Position numbers and translations under genes: made by a program. A model generated the notes under the pieces. That model worked only from the letters and a program-made list of their open reading frames with translations. It was not told the origin of the DNA and searched no databases. From an uncultured beta proteobacterium (lineage in GTDB: Bacteria; Pseudomonadota; Gammaproteobacteria; Burkholderiales; Burkholderiaceae_E): a stretch of 64,000 nt of DNA. This document shows, piece after piece, positions 49,005-58,025 of the stretch. Every line of letters begins with the position of its first letter. Within the stretch, counting starts at the first letter, position 1. The stretch covers positions 1 to 64,000 of the forward strand of contig CAIZNI010000049.1 of assembly GCA_903934295.1 (NCBI GenBank), in the 5' to 3' direction.

Positions 49005-49493
49005 CTAGCCGATGATCGCCATGTCCGGCGACATGATCAGCCGCTCGATGTCGACCAGGATCAGCATCCGCTCGGCGAGGATGCCCAGGCCCAGGATGTG
49101 ACCGGAGTCGACGACCGACGACATCTCCGGCGCCTCGCGCACCGAGTCGGGCGGCAGCTCCAGCACATCGGAGACCGAGTCGACGACGATGCCGACCACC
49201 CGGTTTCGCACATTCAGGATGATCACCACGGTGAAGCTGTTGTACTCGGCAGAGCCAAGACCGAAGCGCAGGCGCAGGTCCAGGATCGGCACGATCACGC
49301 CGCGCAGATTGACCACGCCCTTGATGAACTCGGGCGCGTTGGCGATCCGCGTCGGCTGCTCGTAGCCGCGGATTTCCTGCACCTTCAGGATGTCGATGCC
49401 GTACTCCTCGGCGCCGAGCCGGAAGGTCAGGTATTCGCGCGGGCGCACAGGGACGCGGGGCGCGGCGTGGGGGGTTGCTTCAGCCAGTTGCAT
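49005..49493 (-). CDS. cheW: Chemotaxis scaffold protein CheW
   Basis: Couples receptors to CheA. The 162-residue sequence is a single CheW domain: [54 protein letters not shown] in pattern, with [16 protein letters not shown] and a C-terminal [18 protein letters not shown]. It lies 45 bases after cheA and before the receptor gene. Confidence 0.97.
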   Translation of the reverse strand: MQLAEATPHAAPRVPVRPREYLTFRLGAEEYGIDILKVQEIRGYEQPTRIANAPEFIKGVVNLRGVIVPILDLRLRFGLGSAEYNSFTVVIILNVRNRVVGIVVDSVSDVLELPPDSVREAPEMSSVVDSGHILGLGILAERMLILVDIERLIMSPDMAIIG

Positions 49494-49538
49494 GTCGGTA
49501 CTCCGTGTTGGCGCTTCGGTATTTCGGGGGTCGCCGGC

Positions 49539-51614
49539 TCAATGACGGGCGCGCCGGACCATGTGTCCGACATCCAGGATCAGGGCCACGCGGCCGTCGC
49601 CCAGGATGGTCGCCCCCGAGACACCGGGGACCTTTCGGTAATTGGCCTCGAGGTTCTTGACCACCACCTGGTGCTGGCCGAGCAGTTCGTCGACGAGCAG
49701 CGCCACCCGCGCCCCTTCGGCTTCGACGACGATCATGATGCCGGCCCGGGAGGCCTCCTCGAACCGGGGCACCTGGAAGACTTCATCGAGCGCCACCACC
49801 GGCAGGAAGTCCTGGCGGACCTCGATCACCCGGTTCGCGCCCGCGATGCTGCGGATGCGCCCGTGATCGAGCTTGATCGACTCGATCACCGAGGCCAGCG
49901 GCAGGATGTAGGTCTCATCGCCCACCGCCACCGACATGCCGTCCATGATGGCCAGCGTCAGCGGCAGTCGCACGGTGACGGTGGTGCCGTAGCCTTCCGC
50001 GGAATCGAGTTCGACCGTGCCGCCCAGGCTCAGGATGTTGCGGCGCACGACGTCCATGCCCACGCCACGCCCCGACACTTCGGTGACCTGGTCGGCGGTC
50101 GAGAACCCCGGCTCGAAGATCAGCTGGAAGACCTCGTGATCGGTCATGCCGTCATGCACGTCCATGCCCTTTTCGCGGGCCTTGGTCAGGATGCGCTGGC
50201 GCGACAGACCCTTGCCGTCGTCGCGCACCTCGATCGCGATCGAGCTGCCCTTGTGCTGCGCCGACAGGGTGATCGAACCGCAGACCGGCTTGCCGGTGTC
50301 GGCGCGCACCTGCGGCGATTCGATGCCGTGATCGAGCGAATTGCGCACCAGGTGCGTCAGAGGATCGGTGATCTTCTCGATCATCCCCTTGTCCAGTTCG
50401 GTGGCCTCGCCGATGGTGTGCAGTTCGACCTGCTTGCCCAGCTTGGCGGCGAGATCGCGCAGCATCCGCGGAAACCGGTTGAACACCACCGCCATCGGAA
50501 TCATGCGGATCGCCATCACCGATTCCTGCAGCAGGCGGGTGTTGCGTTCCAGGTCGACCAGATTGCCCATCAGCTGCTGGTGGGCCACCGGATCGAGGTC
50601 GCGGCCGTTCTGGGCCAGCATGGCCTGGGTGATCACCAGTTCGCCCACCAGGTTGATCAGCTGATCGACTTTCTCGACCGACACCCGCAGCGTGCTCGCC
50701 TCCACCGGTGCGGCCTTTTCGGCGCGCTCGGCGCGCGGCGCCGCAGCGGCCGGCTTCGCCTCGGTCACCGCGCCATCGGCGTGCGCCATGCCATCAGGCT
50801 GCGCGGTGGCGGCACTCGCCGGGATCCCGTCGGCGTCGGCAAACAGCCCGAAACCCGCGTCGTCGGCCGGCGCGGCGACGGGCGCGATGCTGACCAGTTC
50901 GCGTGCGACATGAAAGGTGAAGAGGTCCAGCAGATCGGCGTCGGCGGCGCTGGTGAGCGCCCGGAAGCGCCGCAGCCCTTGCGCGTCGGCCTGGCCGTCA
51001 TCGGACGCGGTGATGGTGCCCAGACCGGGAATTTCGGCGAAGAGTTCAGCCAGCTGATCGGCGATCCCGGGCTGATCCAGCGGACCGATGACGATGTCGA
51101 GCAGGCGTTGCGCGGGCCCACCGTCGGGACCGGGCGCCGCCACGGCTGCGACCGCCGCCGGCGCGAGGGGCGCGGTGACCGGTGCACCCACCGAGACGCC
51201 CTGCGAGTGCGAGCGGATCCGGGCGACCAGTTCCGAGGCGTCGAGCACCTCGTCACTGACGCCGCGGTGCCGGTCGAGCAGCCCCTTGAGCGAGTCGCCG
51301 GACTCCAGCAACACATCGACCATGCCCGCGGTCAGTCCCAGCTCATGACGGCGCAGCCGATCGAGCAGCGTCTCCATCACATGGGTGAGGTCGGCCACGT
51401 CCTGGAACCCGAAGGTCGCCGCGCCGCCCTTGATCGAGTGGGCGCATCGGAAGATGGCATTGAGTTGCTCATCCTCGGGAGCGGCGACATCGAGCTCGAG
51501 CAGCAAGGTCTCCATCGTCGCGAGGTTCTCGGCGGCCTCCTCGAAGAAGACGTCATAGAACTGGGTCAGGTCGAAATCGGCGCCGCTGGCGCCGGAGGCG
51601 GTCTGTTCACTCAT
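49539..51614 (-). CDS. cheA: Chemotaxis histidine kinase CheA
   Basis: A 691-residue CheA. P1 phosphotransfer domain: FRCAHSIKGGAATFGF (His59). A middle Ala/Pro-rich region holds the CheY-binding domain (about 170-240). Dimerisation helices, then the ATPase domain with NSLDHGIESP, GRGVGMDVVRRNI and PLTLAIMDGMSVAVG, and a C-terminal CheW-like regulatory domain (VIEVRQDFLPVVALDEVF). The start overlaps the cheY stop by 8 bases, suggesting translational coupling. Confidence 0.97.
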   Translation of the reverse strand: MSEQTASGASGADFDLTQFYDVFFEEAAENLATMETLLLELDVAAPEDEQLNAIFRCAHSIKGGAATFGFQDVADLTHVMETLLDRLRRHELGLTAGMVDVLLESGDSLKGLLDRHRGVSDEVLDASELVARIRSHSQGVSVGAPVTAPLAPAAVAAVAAPGPDGGPAQRLLDIVIGPLDQPGIADQLAELFAEIPGLGTITASDDGQADAQGLRRFRALTSAADADLLDLFTFHVARELVSIAPVAAPADDAGFGLFADADGIPASAATAQPDGMAHADGAVTEAKPAAAAPRAERAEKAAPVEASTLRVSVEKVDQLINLVGELVITQAMLAQNGRDLDPVAHQQLMGNLVDLERNTRLLQESVMAIRMIPMAVVFNRFPRMLRDLAAKLGKQVELHTIGEATELDKGMIEKITDPLTHLVRNSLDHGIESPQVRADTGKPVCGSITLSAQHKGSSIAIEVRDDGKGLSRQRILTKAREKGMDVHDGMTDHEVFQLIFEPGFSTADQVTEVSGRGVGMDVVRRNILSLGGTVELDSAEGYGTTVTVRLPLTLAIMDGMSVAVGDETYILPLASVIESIKLDHGRIRSIAGANRVIEVRQDFLPVVALDEVFQVPRFEEASRAGIMIVVEAEGARVALLVDELLGQHQVVVKNLEANYRKVPGVSGATILGDGRVALILDVGHMVRRARH

Positions 51615-51996
51615 CGCTGGCGCTCCGTTCGGTAGCCGGCAGAACCTTGCGGATCACCTCGATCAGCTTGCGCGGGTCGAAGGGCTTGACCATCCAGCCG
51701 GTGGCGCCCGCGGCGCGCCCGGCCTGCTTCATCTCGTCGCTGGACTCGGTGGTCAGGATGAGGATGGGCGTCGACTTGAAGTGCGGCAGGGTCCGCAGGT
51801 GCCTCACCAGCGTCAGCCCGTCCATGCGCGGCATGTTCTGATCGGTCAGCACCAGATCCACCGCCCGCCCGTTCAGTTTCTCGATGGCGTCCTGGCCATC
51901 GACCGCCTCGATCACATCGAAGCCCGAGCTCTTCAGCGTGAAGGCGACCATCTGACGCAGGGACGAGGAGTCATCCACAGCGAGAATCGCAGCCAT
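51607..51996 (-). CDS. cheY: Chemotaxis response regulator CheY
   Basis: A 129-residue single receiver domain: MAAILAVDDSSSLRQMVAFTL (acidic pocket Asp), LVLTDQNMPRMDGLTLVRHL (phospho-acceptor Asp), ILTTES (Thr) and MVKPFDPRKL (Lys). Its 3' end overlaps the cheA start. The CheZ-like gene lies just upstream, so this is the probable substrate of that protein. Confidence 0.96.
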   Translation of the reverse strand: MAAILAVDDSSSLRQMVAFTLKSSGFDVIEAVDGQDAIEKLNGRAVDLVLTDQNMPRMDGLTLVRHLRTLPHFKSTPILILTTESSDEMKQAGRAAGATGWMVKPFDPRKLIEVIRKVLPATERSASDE

Positions 51997-52026
51997 CGTC
52001 TTTGCTCCTGGATTTTTATGAGGAAA

Positions 52027-52464
52027 TCAAAACAGTTCGACCGAGCCGGCATCGACCTGACGCTGGGCGACCGGGCAATGTCGACGGATCAGCGGCACCA
52101 CCGCCGCCGCTTCTTCGTCGTCGTCGGCCATGGCGCGAGCACCCAGAAAATCGGCGACGCCACGGATTCGCGCCACCGTGTGTGAAAGAACCTGCGCCGC
52201 CATGTCCTGAAACTGCAGGGCGGTGACCGCCCCTTCCAGTTCCCGGCGCAGGTCGTCGCCCAGCGGACCAGCCGCCAGCAAAGCGGCCTGGGCGTTGACG
52301 GCATCGAACCGCTCCATGAGCTGACGGGTCGCGTCCTCGAGCAGTCCGCCGAGCCGATCGAGGTCGGTCGCCGCCTCGAACAGCTGGTCCTGCAGCTCCA
52401 CCGCCTCGTCGATGGCGATCGAGCCGGCGACGGGATGCGAACGGATGTCGGGAATCGGGTGCAT
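52027..52464 (-). CDS. Minimal CheZ-like protein, putative CheY-phosphate phosphatase
   Basis: A 145-residue helical protein, first gene of the chemotaxis operon. The segment LQFQDMAAQVLSHTV resembles the catalytic helix of CheZ, where Asp143 and Gln147 (spaced four residues) act on CheY-P; here the Asp-Gln spacing is the same (FQDMAAQ). It lacks the longer CheZ termini, and ends DAGSVELF, the same final seven residues (AGSVELF) as CheD. No clear ribosome site for ATG 52464; an upstream ATG at 52503 is possible. Phosphatase activity is inferred from the motif. Confidence 0.7.
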   Translation of the reverse strand: MHPIPDIRSHPVAGSIAIDEAVELQDQLFEAATDLDRLGGLLEDATRQLMERFDAVNAQAALLAAGPLGDDLRRELEGAVTALQFQDMAAQVLSHTVARIRGVADFLGARAMADDDEEAAAVVPLIRRHCPVAQRQVDAGSVELF

Positions 52465-52579
52465 GGGGGATACCGGGTTGAACCTTTCACTGCCTGGGGT
52501 CATTGTGGGCGCCGGGGGGTCGCCGGAGTTCCTCGAAAAGGCGGGCAAAGACCGTACAATTCGCGCCGATGGGCCCACC

Positions 52580-53680
52580 ATGACCGACACCCGATACCCG
52601 CTGAAGTCCCGCATCCGCCTGCTCGTCGTCGAGGACGAGGAGGATGACTTCATCCTGCTGTCGGCCACGCTCGGGCGCCAGGGACTCAACGTCGAGTGCC
52701 ACCGGGTGGAAGACCGCGAGGCGATGGCGACGGCACTGGCCAGCGAGTCCTGGGATGCGGTGATCTCCGACCACCACCTGCCGCGCTTCTCCAGCACCGA
52801 GGCACTCCAGACCCTGCGCGAGAGCGGCAAGACGCTGCCCTTCCTGATCGTCTCGGGTGCGATCGGCGAGGAGGTCGCCGTCGAGGCGATGCGCAACGGT
52901 GCCGACGATTTTCTGATCAAGGGCCGACTGGCGCGCCTGGGGCCGGCGCTGACCAACGCGCTGCGGGCTGCCGAGACCCGCCGCGAGCGGATCGCCGCCG
53001 AACAGGCGCTGCGGGTCTCCGAACAGAAGCTGCGCGAACTCTCGGCGCACCTGCAGACGGCGGTCGAGGAGGAACGGCGCGCCATCGCCCGGGAAATCCA
53101 TGACGAGATCGGCGGCATGCTGACCGCGCTTCGCTTCGACCTCGCCTGGATGGAGCGCAACGGCCCCCCGCCGGTGGTCGCCCGTGCGACCCAGGCGCTC
53201 GAGACGCTCGGACTGGCCCAGCAGGCCAGCCAGAACATCGCGCGCAGCCTGCGCCCGCCGGTGCTCGATGCCGGCATCGTCGCGGCCCTCGAGTGGCAGC
53301 TCGGACAATTTCGCCGACGCACCGGGCTGATCACCCGTTTCCGGACCAACACCGATCAGATCGATCTCAGCGACGAAGCCGCCATGACCGTCTATCGCAC
53401 CGTGCAGGAAGCCCTCACCAACGTGGTCAAGCACTCGGGCGCGACCACGGTGGCGCTGGACATGGTGATCCGCGAGTCGGTGCTCTCGCTCGAAATTCAC
53501 GACGACGGCCACGGCATCGGCGCAGCCGATCTCGACAAGCAGCATTCGTTCGGCCTGCGCGGCCTGGCCGAACGCGCCCGCTCGGTCGACGGCTGGCTCG
53601 AGGTGTCGCTGGGCAAGGATGGCGCGACCCTGATGCTGACCGTGCCGGTCGCAGCGCCCCGCACCGGAGAGACGGCATGA
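52580..53680 (+). CDS. Hybrid response regulator-histidine kinase (REC-HisKA_3-HATPase)
   Basis: A 366-residue protein with an N-terminal receiver (LLVVEDEEDDFILLS, ISDHHLPRFSSTEA, FLIKGR) and a HisKA_3-type kinase: REIHDEIGGMLTALRFDL (phospho-His), then HATPase boxes QEALTNVVKHSGAT and DDGHGIG, FGLRGLAERARS. No membrane segment. It overlaps the downstream LuxR-type regulator gene (ATGA), which is its probable partner. TACAAT at 52555-52560 could be a -10 element. It is divergent from the chemotaxis operon. Confidence 0.92.
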   Translation: MTDTRYPLKSRIRLLVVEDEEDDFILLSATLGRQGLNVECHRVEDREAMATALASESWDAVISDHHLPRFSSTEALQTLRESGKTLPFLIVSGAIGEEVAVEAMRNGADDFLIKGRLARLGPALTNALRAAETRRERIAAEQALRVSEQKLRELSAHLQTAVEEERRAIAREIHDEIGGMLTALRFDLAWMERNGPPPVVARATQALETLGLAQQASQNIARSLRPPVLDAGIVAALEWQLGQFRRRTGLITRFRTNTDQIDLSDEAAMTVYRTVQEALTNVVKHSGATTVALDMVIRESVLSLEIHDDGHGIGAADLDKQHSFGLRGLAERARSVDGWLEVSLGKDGATLMLTVPVAAPRTGETA

Positions 53681-54321
53681 TCCGGGTGATCCTGGTCGAC
53701 GACCATTCGCTGATCCGGCGCGGCCTTCGCGAGACCCTGACCGAAGCGGGTGACATCGAAGTGGTGGGCGAGGCCGGCGACTATGGCGAACTGCGCGCGC
53801 TGCTGCGCCAGACCACCTGCGATGTGATGCTGCTCGACGTCAACCTGCCCGGTCGCAGCGGCATCGACATCCTGCACCTGATGATCGAGGAAGGGGTCGC
53901 AACGCGCTTCGTGATGCTGTCCACCTACCCGGAGGACCAGTACGGCATCCGCGCGCTGCGTGCGGGCGCGATGGCCTACCTGAACAAGGCGGCCGATGCG
54001 CAGACCATCGTGAAGGCGGTTCGCACGGTGGCGGGCGGACGCAAGTACATCACCCCCGAGATCGCGCAGGCGCTCGCCGACAACGTGACGACGCGGGCAG
54101 GCATTGCCCACGACCAGCTCTCCGATCGCGAAATGCAGACGCTGGTGCTGATCGCCGAGGGCCGCAAGCTCTCGGAGATCGCCGAACGGCTGTCGCTCTC
54201 GCCCAAGACGGTCAGCGTCTACCGCGCCCGGGTGCTCGAGAAACTCAATCTCTCGAGCAACGCCGAGCTGGCCACCTATGCGGTTCGCAACCACCTGATC
54301 GACCTCGGTCCGATGGCGTGA
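53677..54321 (+). CDS. NarL/LuxR-family response regulator
   Basis: A 214-residue DNA-binding regulator: receiver VILVDDHSLIRRGLRE, MLLDVNLPGRSGIDIL, LNKAADAQTIVKAV, and a LuxR-type helix-turn-helix LSDREMQTLVLIAEGRKLSEIAERLSLSPKTVSVYRARVLEKL. Start overlaps the kinase stop (ATGA). Target genes are not evident. Confidence 0.95.
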   Translation: MIRVILVDDHSLIRRGLRETLTEAGDIEVVGEAGDYGELRALLRQTTCDVMLLDVNLPGRSGIDILHLMIEEGVATRFVMLSTYPEDQYGIRALRAGAMAYLNKAADAQTIVKAVRTVAGGRKYITPEIAQALADNVTTRAGIAHDQLSDREMQTLVLIAEGRKLSEIAERLSLSPKTVSVYRARVLEKLNLSSNAELATYAVRNHLIDLGPMA

Positions 54322-54343
54322 ACCCGCGGGCTGGCGGGGCGGG

Positions 54344-55555
54344 TCAACCGGCCCGCACGCAATTCTTGCCGTCGCGTTTGGCGCAGTACATCGCCTCGTC
54401 GGAGCGGGCGATTGCCGAGGAGAGCGTGTCGTCCGCCCGGACCTGGGTCACACCAGCCGAGAAGGTGATGAAGACCCGCGTGCCGCCGTGCATGAAGATG
54501 TGCTTGGTCAGTTCGCGCTGCAGCCGTCCCACCGCGCCCAGCGCGTCGGCTTCCCCGGTGCCGGGCAGCACCAGCACGAACTCCTCGCCGCCATAGCGCG
54601 CCACCAGGTCGGCCGGGCGCAGCCGCTGCTTGAGCGCGTCGGCCAGAAAGCGCAGCGCCTCGTCGCCCGCCTTGTGCCCGAGCGCATCATTCAGGCGCTT
54701 GAAATCATCCACATCGATCAGCGCGATCGCCAGCGGACTGCCGCCACCGCGGCTGGCCGATTGGGCGCGCGCAAACGCATCCTCGAGGCCGCGCCGGTTC
54801 ATGGTGCGGGTCAGGTGGTCGGTGACCATCTCGGCGCTGGCCGCGGCCAGTTGCCCCTCGAGGCGCGACACTTCCCGCTCCAGCGTGGCGGCGACATCCT
54901 GCGAGCGGGCCAGCCCGTCCTTGGACAGCTTGACCCCGTCGTGCATGGTCCGGATGTCCTTGAGCAGACCGCCGACGGTCTCGCTCAGGGTGTCCAGTGA
55001 GGAGGCATGCTCGATGCTCGAGGCGTGCTGGGTCATCCGGCTGTCGAAGGTCTCGGTGCTGGTCAGGAGCCCGGAGATCGCCCCGGCCATCTCGGCCAGC
55101 GTGCGCTTCAGATGCTCCAGCGTCCGGTTGCGCTGCTCCTGCAGGCGCTTCTGATGGTTCGCCGCGTCGACCAGGAGCACCCGCAGCTCCGACACCGCGG
55201 AACGGTCGACGTCGCCGTCGAGCACCTTGCGCACCGCGGCTTCGCGAGCACTGGCCCAGTTGTGGCCCTCGGACAGGCTGCCCAGCATCTCGCACAGCAC
55301 GCGGACCATGTCGGCCAGGTCGTTGAGCATCTCCCCGGACTGCGGCGTGCCCATCGGGGGCAGCGCGGCCAGCGGCACCGGCTGCGCCACGGCGGCACTG
55401 CCCTCGCCCGCGACCTGAGCCCACGCCAGTGCGTAGTTCTCCGGGGTTGGCGCCAGCTTGCGCTCCGACAGGTACAGCATCGCCGATCGCGCCGTGGCGA
55501 CCGCCGAAGACGGGACGCCGCCAGCGGCCGGACGATTGAGCGTGTTAAGAACCAT
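54344..55555 (-). CDS. Diguanylate cyclase (GGDEF domain)
   Basis: Makes the second messenger c-di-GMP. The 403-residue protein has an N-terminal helical/coiled region (about residues 1-235, LEREVSRLEGQLAAASAEM) and a C-terminal GGDEF domain beginning VTDHLTRTMNRRGLEDAF, with catalytic YGGEEFVLVLPGTGEADAL. An I-site RxxD (RPAD) lies five residues before GGEEF, so product inhibition is likely. ATG 55555 is chosen because GGAG lies just before it; its start overlaps the EAL gene by 11 bases. Confidence 0.93.
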   Translation of the reverse strand: MVLNTLNRPAAGGVPSSAVATARSAMLYLSERKLAPTPENYALAWAQVAGEGSAAVAQPVPLAALPPMGTPQSGEMLNDLADMVRVLCEMLGSLSEGHNWASAREAAVRKVLDGDVDRSAVSELRVLLVDAANHQKRLQEQRNRTLEHLKRTLAEMAGAISGLLTSTETFDSRMTQHASSIEHASSLDTLSETVGGLLKDIRTMHDGVKLSKDGLARSQDVAATLEREVSRLEGQLAAASAEMVTDHLTRTMNRRGLEDAFARAQSASRGGGSPLAIALIDVDDFKRLNDALGHKAGDEALRFLADALKQRLRPADLVARYGGEEFVLVLPGTGEADALGAVGRLQRELTKHIFMHGGTRVFITFSAGVTQVRADDTLSSAIARSDEAMYCAKRDGKNCVRAG

Positions 55556-57749
55556 GCAGCACTCCATCACCCTCGACCGTTACCCGTTGCGGCGCGCTGC
55601 GGGCCTCGGCGAGGCGGCGCGCGATCTGCTCGGCGGTCCGGATCGCCTGCGGCACCTGGTCCACCGGAACCGGTCGCGAAAAAAGAAAACCCTGCATCGT
55701 CTGGCAGCCCAGCGAGCGCAAGGCCTGGACCTGTTCGGGCGTCTCCACGCCCTCGGCCAGCACCTTGACCCCCAGCGACTGGCCCAGCGCGACGATTGCC
55801 CGGCAAACGGCCGCGCCCTGAGTCGACACGCCGAGCTGGTTGACGAAGGCCCGGTCGACCTTGAGCTTGGAGATCGGCAGCCGGGTCAGATAGGCCAGCG
55901 AGGAGTAGCCGGTGCCGAAGTCGTCGATCGACAGCGTGGCGCCCGCCTCGATCAGCGCCTCCAGCCGCGGCAGGGTGCTCTCGAAGTCCCTGACCATGCA
56001 GGTCTCGGTCAGTTCCAGCTCCAGCGAGCGCGGGCGCAGGTCATGGCGCTCGATCGCCTCCTTGATCTCGGCCAGCAGCGAGCCACGCTCGAAGTGCACG
56101 GTGGGAATGTTGATCGCCACACACTCCAGATCGATGCCGTCGCGGCGCCACTGCGCCAGCGCGCCGGCCGCCTTGCGAAGCACCCACTCGCCGATCGGAA
56201 TGATCAGGCCGGTGTCCTCGGCCAGCGGGATGAATTCGCCGGGCGGCACCAGCTTGCCGTCGCGCCGCCACCGGATCAGGGCCTCCAGCCCGGTCACCCG
56301 CGACACCGAGGCATCGACCCACGGCTGGAAGTGCAGTTCGAACTCCTCACGCTCGAGGGCCCGGTGCAGACCGGTGATCATCTCGATGCGACCGCGACCG
56401 CCCTGCTCGAAGCGCGGCTGGAACCAGATGAGGTCGTTGCGCCCGCGCAGCTTGACCTCGTGGACCGCGCGATCGGCGCGCGCCAGCAGGATGTCGGCGG
56501 ATTCGGCATCACCGGGAAAGCTCGCCATCCCGACCGAGGCCGACAGGAAGCATTCGGTACCGGCCACCACGCAGACCCGGCGCATCGACTGCAGCGCCGC
56601 CCGCACCACCGTCTCGGCTTCGGTCGGATCGGCAATGCCGGTGAGCATCAGCACGAACTCATCGCCCGGCAGGCGGGCCAGACAGTGCGCGGCACCGTTG
56701 CCGATCAGCGCGACCCGCTGGGCAGCGCTGGCCTCGATGCGCCGTGCGGTCTCGCAGATCAGTTCATCGCCCGCGGCCTGGCCCAGCGTCTCGTTGAACT
56801 GGGTGAAGCGGTCGAGGTCGAACATCGCGATCTGAACCGTCTGGCCGGCCGCGCCCGCGACCGCGGCGGCATCGCTGAGCCGGCGCAGGAACTCCTTGCG
56901 ATTGGGCAGCCCGGTCAGCGAATCATGGCTGGACAGGCGGGCCATCTCCTCGCGCCGTCGCTGATCGTCGGTGTTGTCGTGGATCAGGCCGTGGAGCTGG
57001 CGCAGCCGTCCGTCGGCGTCGTATTCCGGCTCGCCCTCGGCGCACATGTAGCGAACGACGCCACCGGCGATCGGACTCAGGCGGAATTCGACCCGGAACC
57101 GGTTGCGCGCCGCGAGGTCCGCGCCGATCGCACCCCAGAAAACGCCGCGGTCCTCCGGCACCATCAAATGGAGCAGTTCGTGCTGGCTGATGCCGGTGCG
57201 GGAATTGTCCAGACCCAGCACCGCGAAGCTGCCGGGCGCGCCGTGCAGGGTGCGGGTGTCGAAATCGAAGTCGAAGGTACCGGTACGCGCGGCCAAGTGG
57301 ACCTTGGCGAGCCGGGCGTTGCTGACATCGAGCTGGCGACCGATCTCGCCCAGCCGCACCAGGTCGCGCACCCGTTCGGCCAGCAGCGACCAGTGAGTGG
57401 ACTTGATGAAGAACGCGGTGGCGCCCGACGCATAGGCGTCGCGGATCGACTCGTCGTCCTCCAGGCTGGTCAGCATCAGGATGGGCAGCGTGCGGCCGCG
57501 CGGCGTGCGCCGGATCGCCCGACAGGTGGCGAAGCCATCCATGCCCGGCATCAGGGCATCGATCAGGATGATGTCGGCGGTGCTCGCGGGCAGGCGCTCG
57601 AGCAGCGCGGATCCCGATTCGCAATCCTCGACCAACCAACCGCGATCACGCAGCGCGGTGCTGGTCAGAAAGCGCCACATCGGATCATCATCGACGAGCA
57701 ACACGGTCAGGACGTCTTGATCTTTCGAATCGTGCACTGGATTGGTCAT
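55545..57749 (-). CDS. REC-PAS-GGDEF-EAL c-di-GMP phosphodiesterase candidate
   Basis: The 734-residue protein has a receiver (LLVDDDPMWRFLTST, IDALMPGMDGF), a PAS-like domain, a GGDEF domain and an EAL domain. The GGDEF signature is RLPGDEFVLML, where the first Gly is Pro, and no RxxD inhibitory site precedes it, so synthase activity is doubtful. The EAL residues are intact: GLEALIRWR, AINIPTVHF, ELELTETCM, DDFGTGYSSL, KVDRAFV, AEGVETPEQV. So it should hydrolyse c-di-GMP, opposite to the neighbouring cyclase. ATG 57749; frame open much further upstream but without family character. Confidence 0.9.
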   Translation of the reverse strand: MTNPVHDSKDQDVLTVLLVDDDPMWRFLTSTALRDRGWLVEDCESGSALLERLPASTADIILIDALMPGMDGFATCRAIRRTPRGRTLPILMLTSLEDDESIRDAYASGATAFFIKSTHWSLLAERVRDLVRLGEIGRQLDVSNARLAKVHLAARTGTFDFDFDTRTLHGAPGSFAVLGLDNSRTGISQHELLHLMVPEDRGVFWGAIGADLAARNRFRVEFRLSPIAGGVVRYMCAEGEPEYDADGRLRQLHGLIHDNTDDQRRREEMARLSSHDSLTGLPNRKEFLRRLSDAAAVAGAAGQTVQIAMFDLDRFTQFNETLGQAAGDELICETARRIEASAAQRVALIGNGAAHCLARLPGDEFVLMLTGIADPTEAETVVRAALQSMRRVCVVAGTECFLSASVGMASFPGDAESADILLARADRAVHEVKLRGRNDLIWFQPRFEQGGRGRIEMITGLHRALEREEFELHFQPWVDASVSRVTGLEALIRWRRDGKLVPPGEFIPLAEDTGLIIPIGEWVLRKAAGALAQWRRDGIDLECVAINIPTVHFERGSLLAEIKEAIERHDLRPRSLELELTETCMVRDFESTLPRLEALIEAGATLSIDDFGTGYSSLAYLTRLPISKLKVDRAFVNQLGVSTQGAAVCRAIVALGQSLGVKVLAEGVETPEQVQALRSLGCQTMQGFLFSRPVPVDQVPQAIRTAEQIARRLAEARSAPQRVTVEGDGVLHGS

Positions 57750-57918
57750 GGTTACCCGAGCGGAAAGTTTCCGGTATGGACGGCGCGCTCGCCCAGCGCC
57801 AAACCGACGGCGACTGGACGACCTCCCTCTTTTCGGCAGCGATCGCGAGAGGCCGACCGCCGACAGACCGCAGGGCAGTAACGGCCGATCAGCGGTCAGT
57901 GGACCGCCCCGGGCCGTC

Positions 57919-57958
57919 CCCCGAGCCGTCCCTGCGGCGTCCCCGAGCCGTCCCTGCG
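57919..57958 (+). repeat. 18-bp direct repeat, period 22
   Basis: CCCCGAGCCGTCCCTGCG occurs at 57919-57936 and 57941-57958, in the 276-base divergent region between the EAL protein and the sensor kinase gene. Neither strand has a protein-like frame here. It may be a short tandem duplication; role unknown. Confidence 0.7.
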
Positions 57959-58025
57959 CCGCCGGTAGCCGCACGGCGCCCGTGCACCGGAAAAAGGCGG
58001 CGCCCGACTCGATCCGGCGTCGGAT

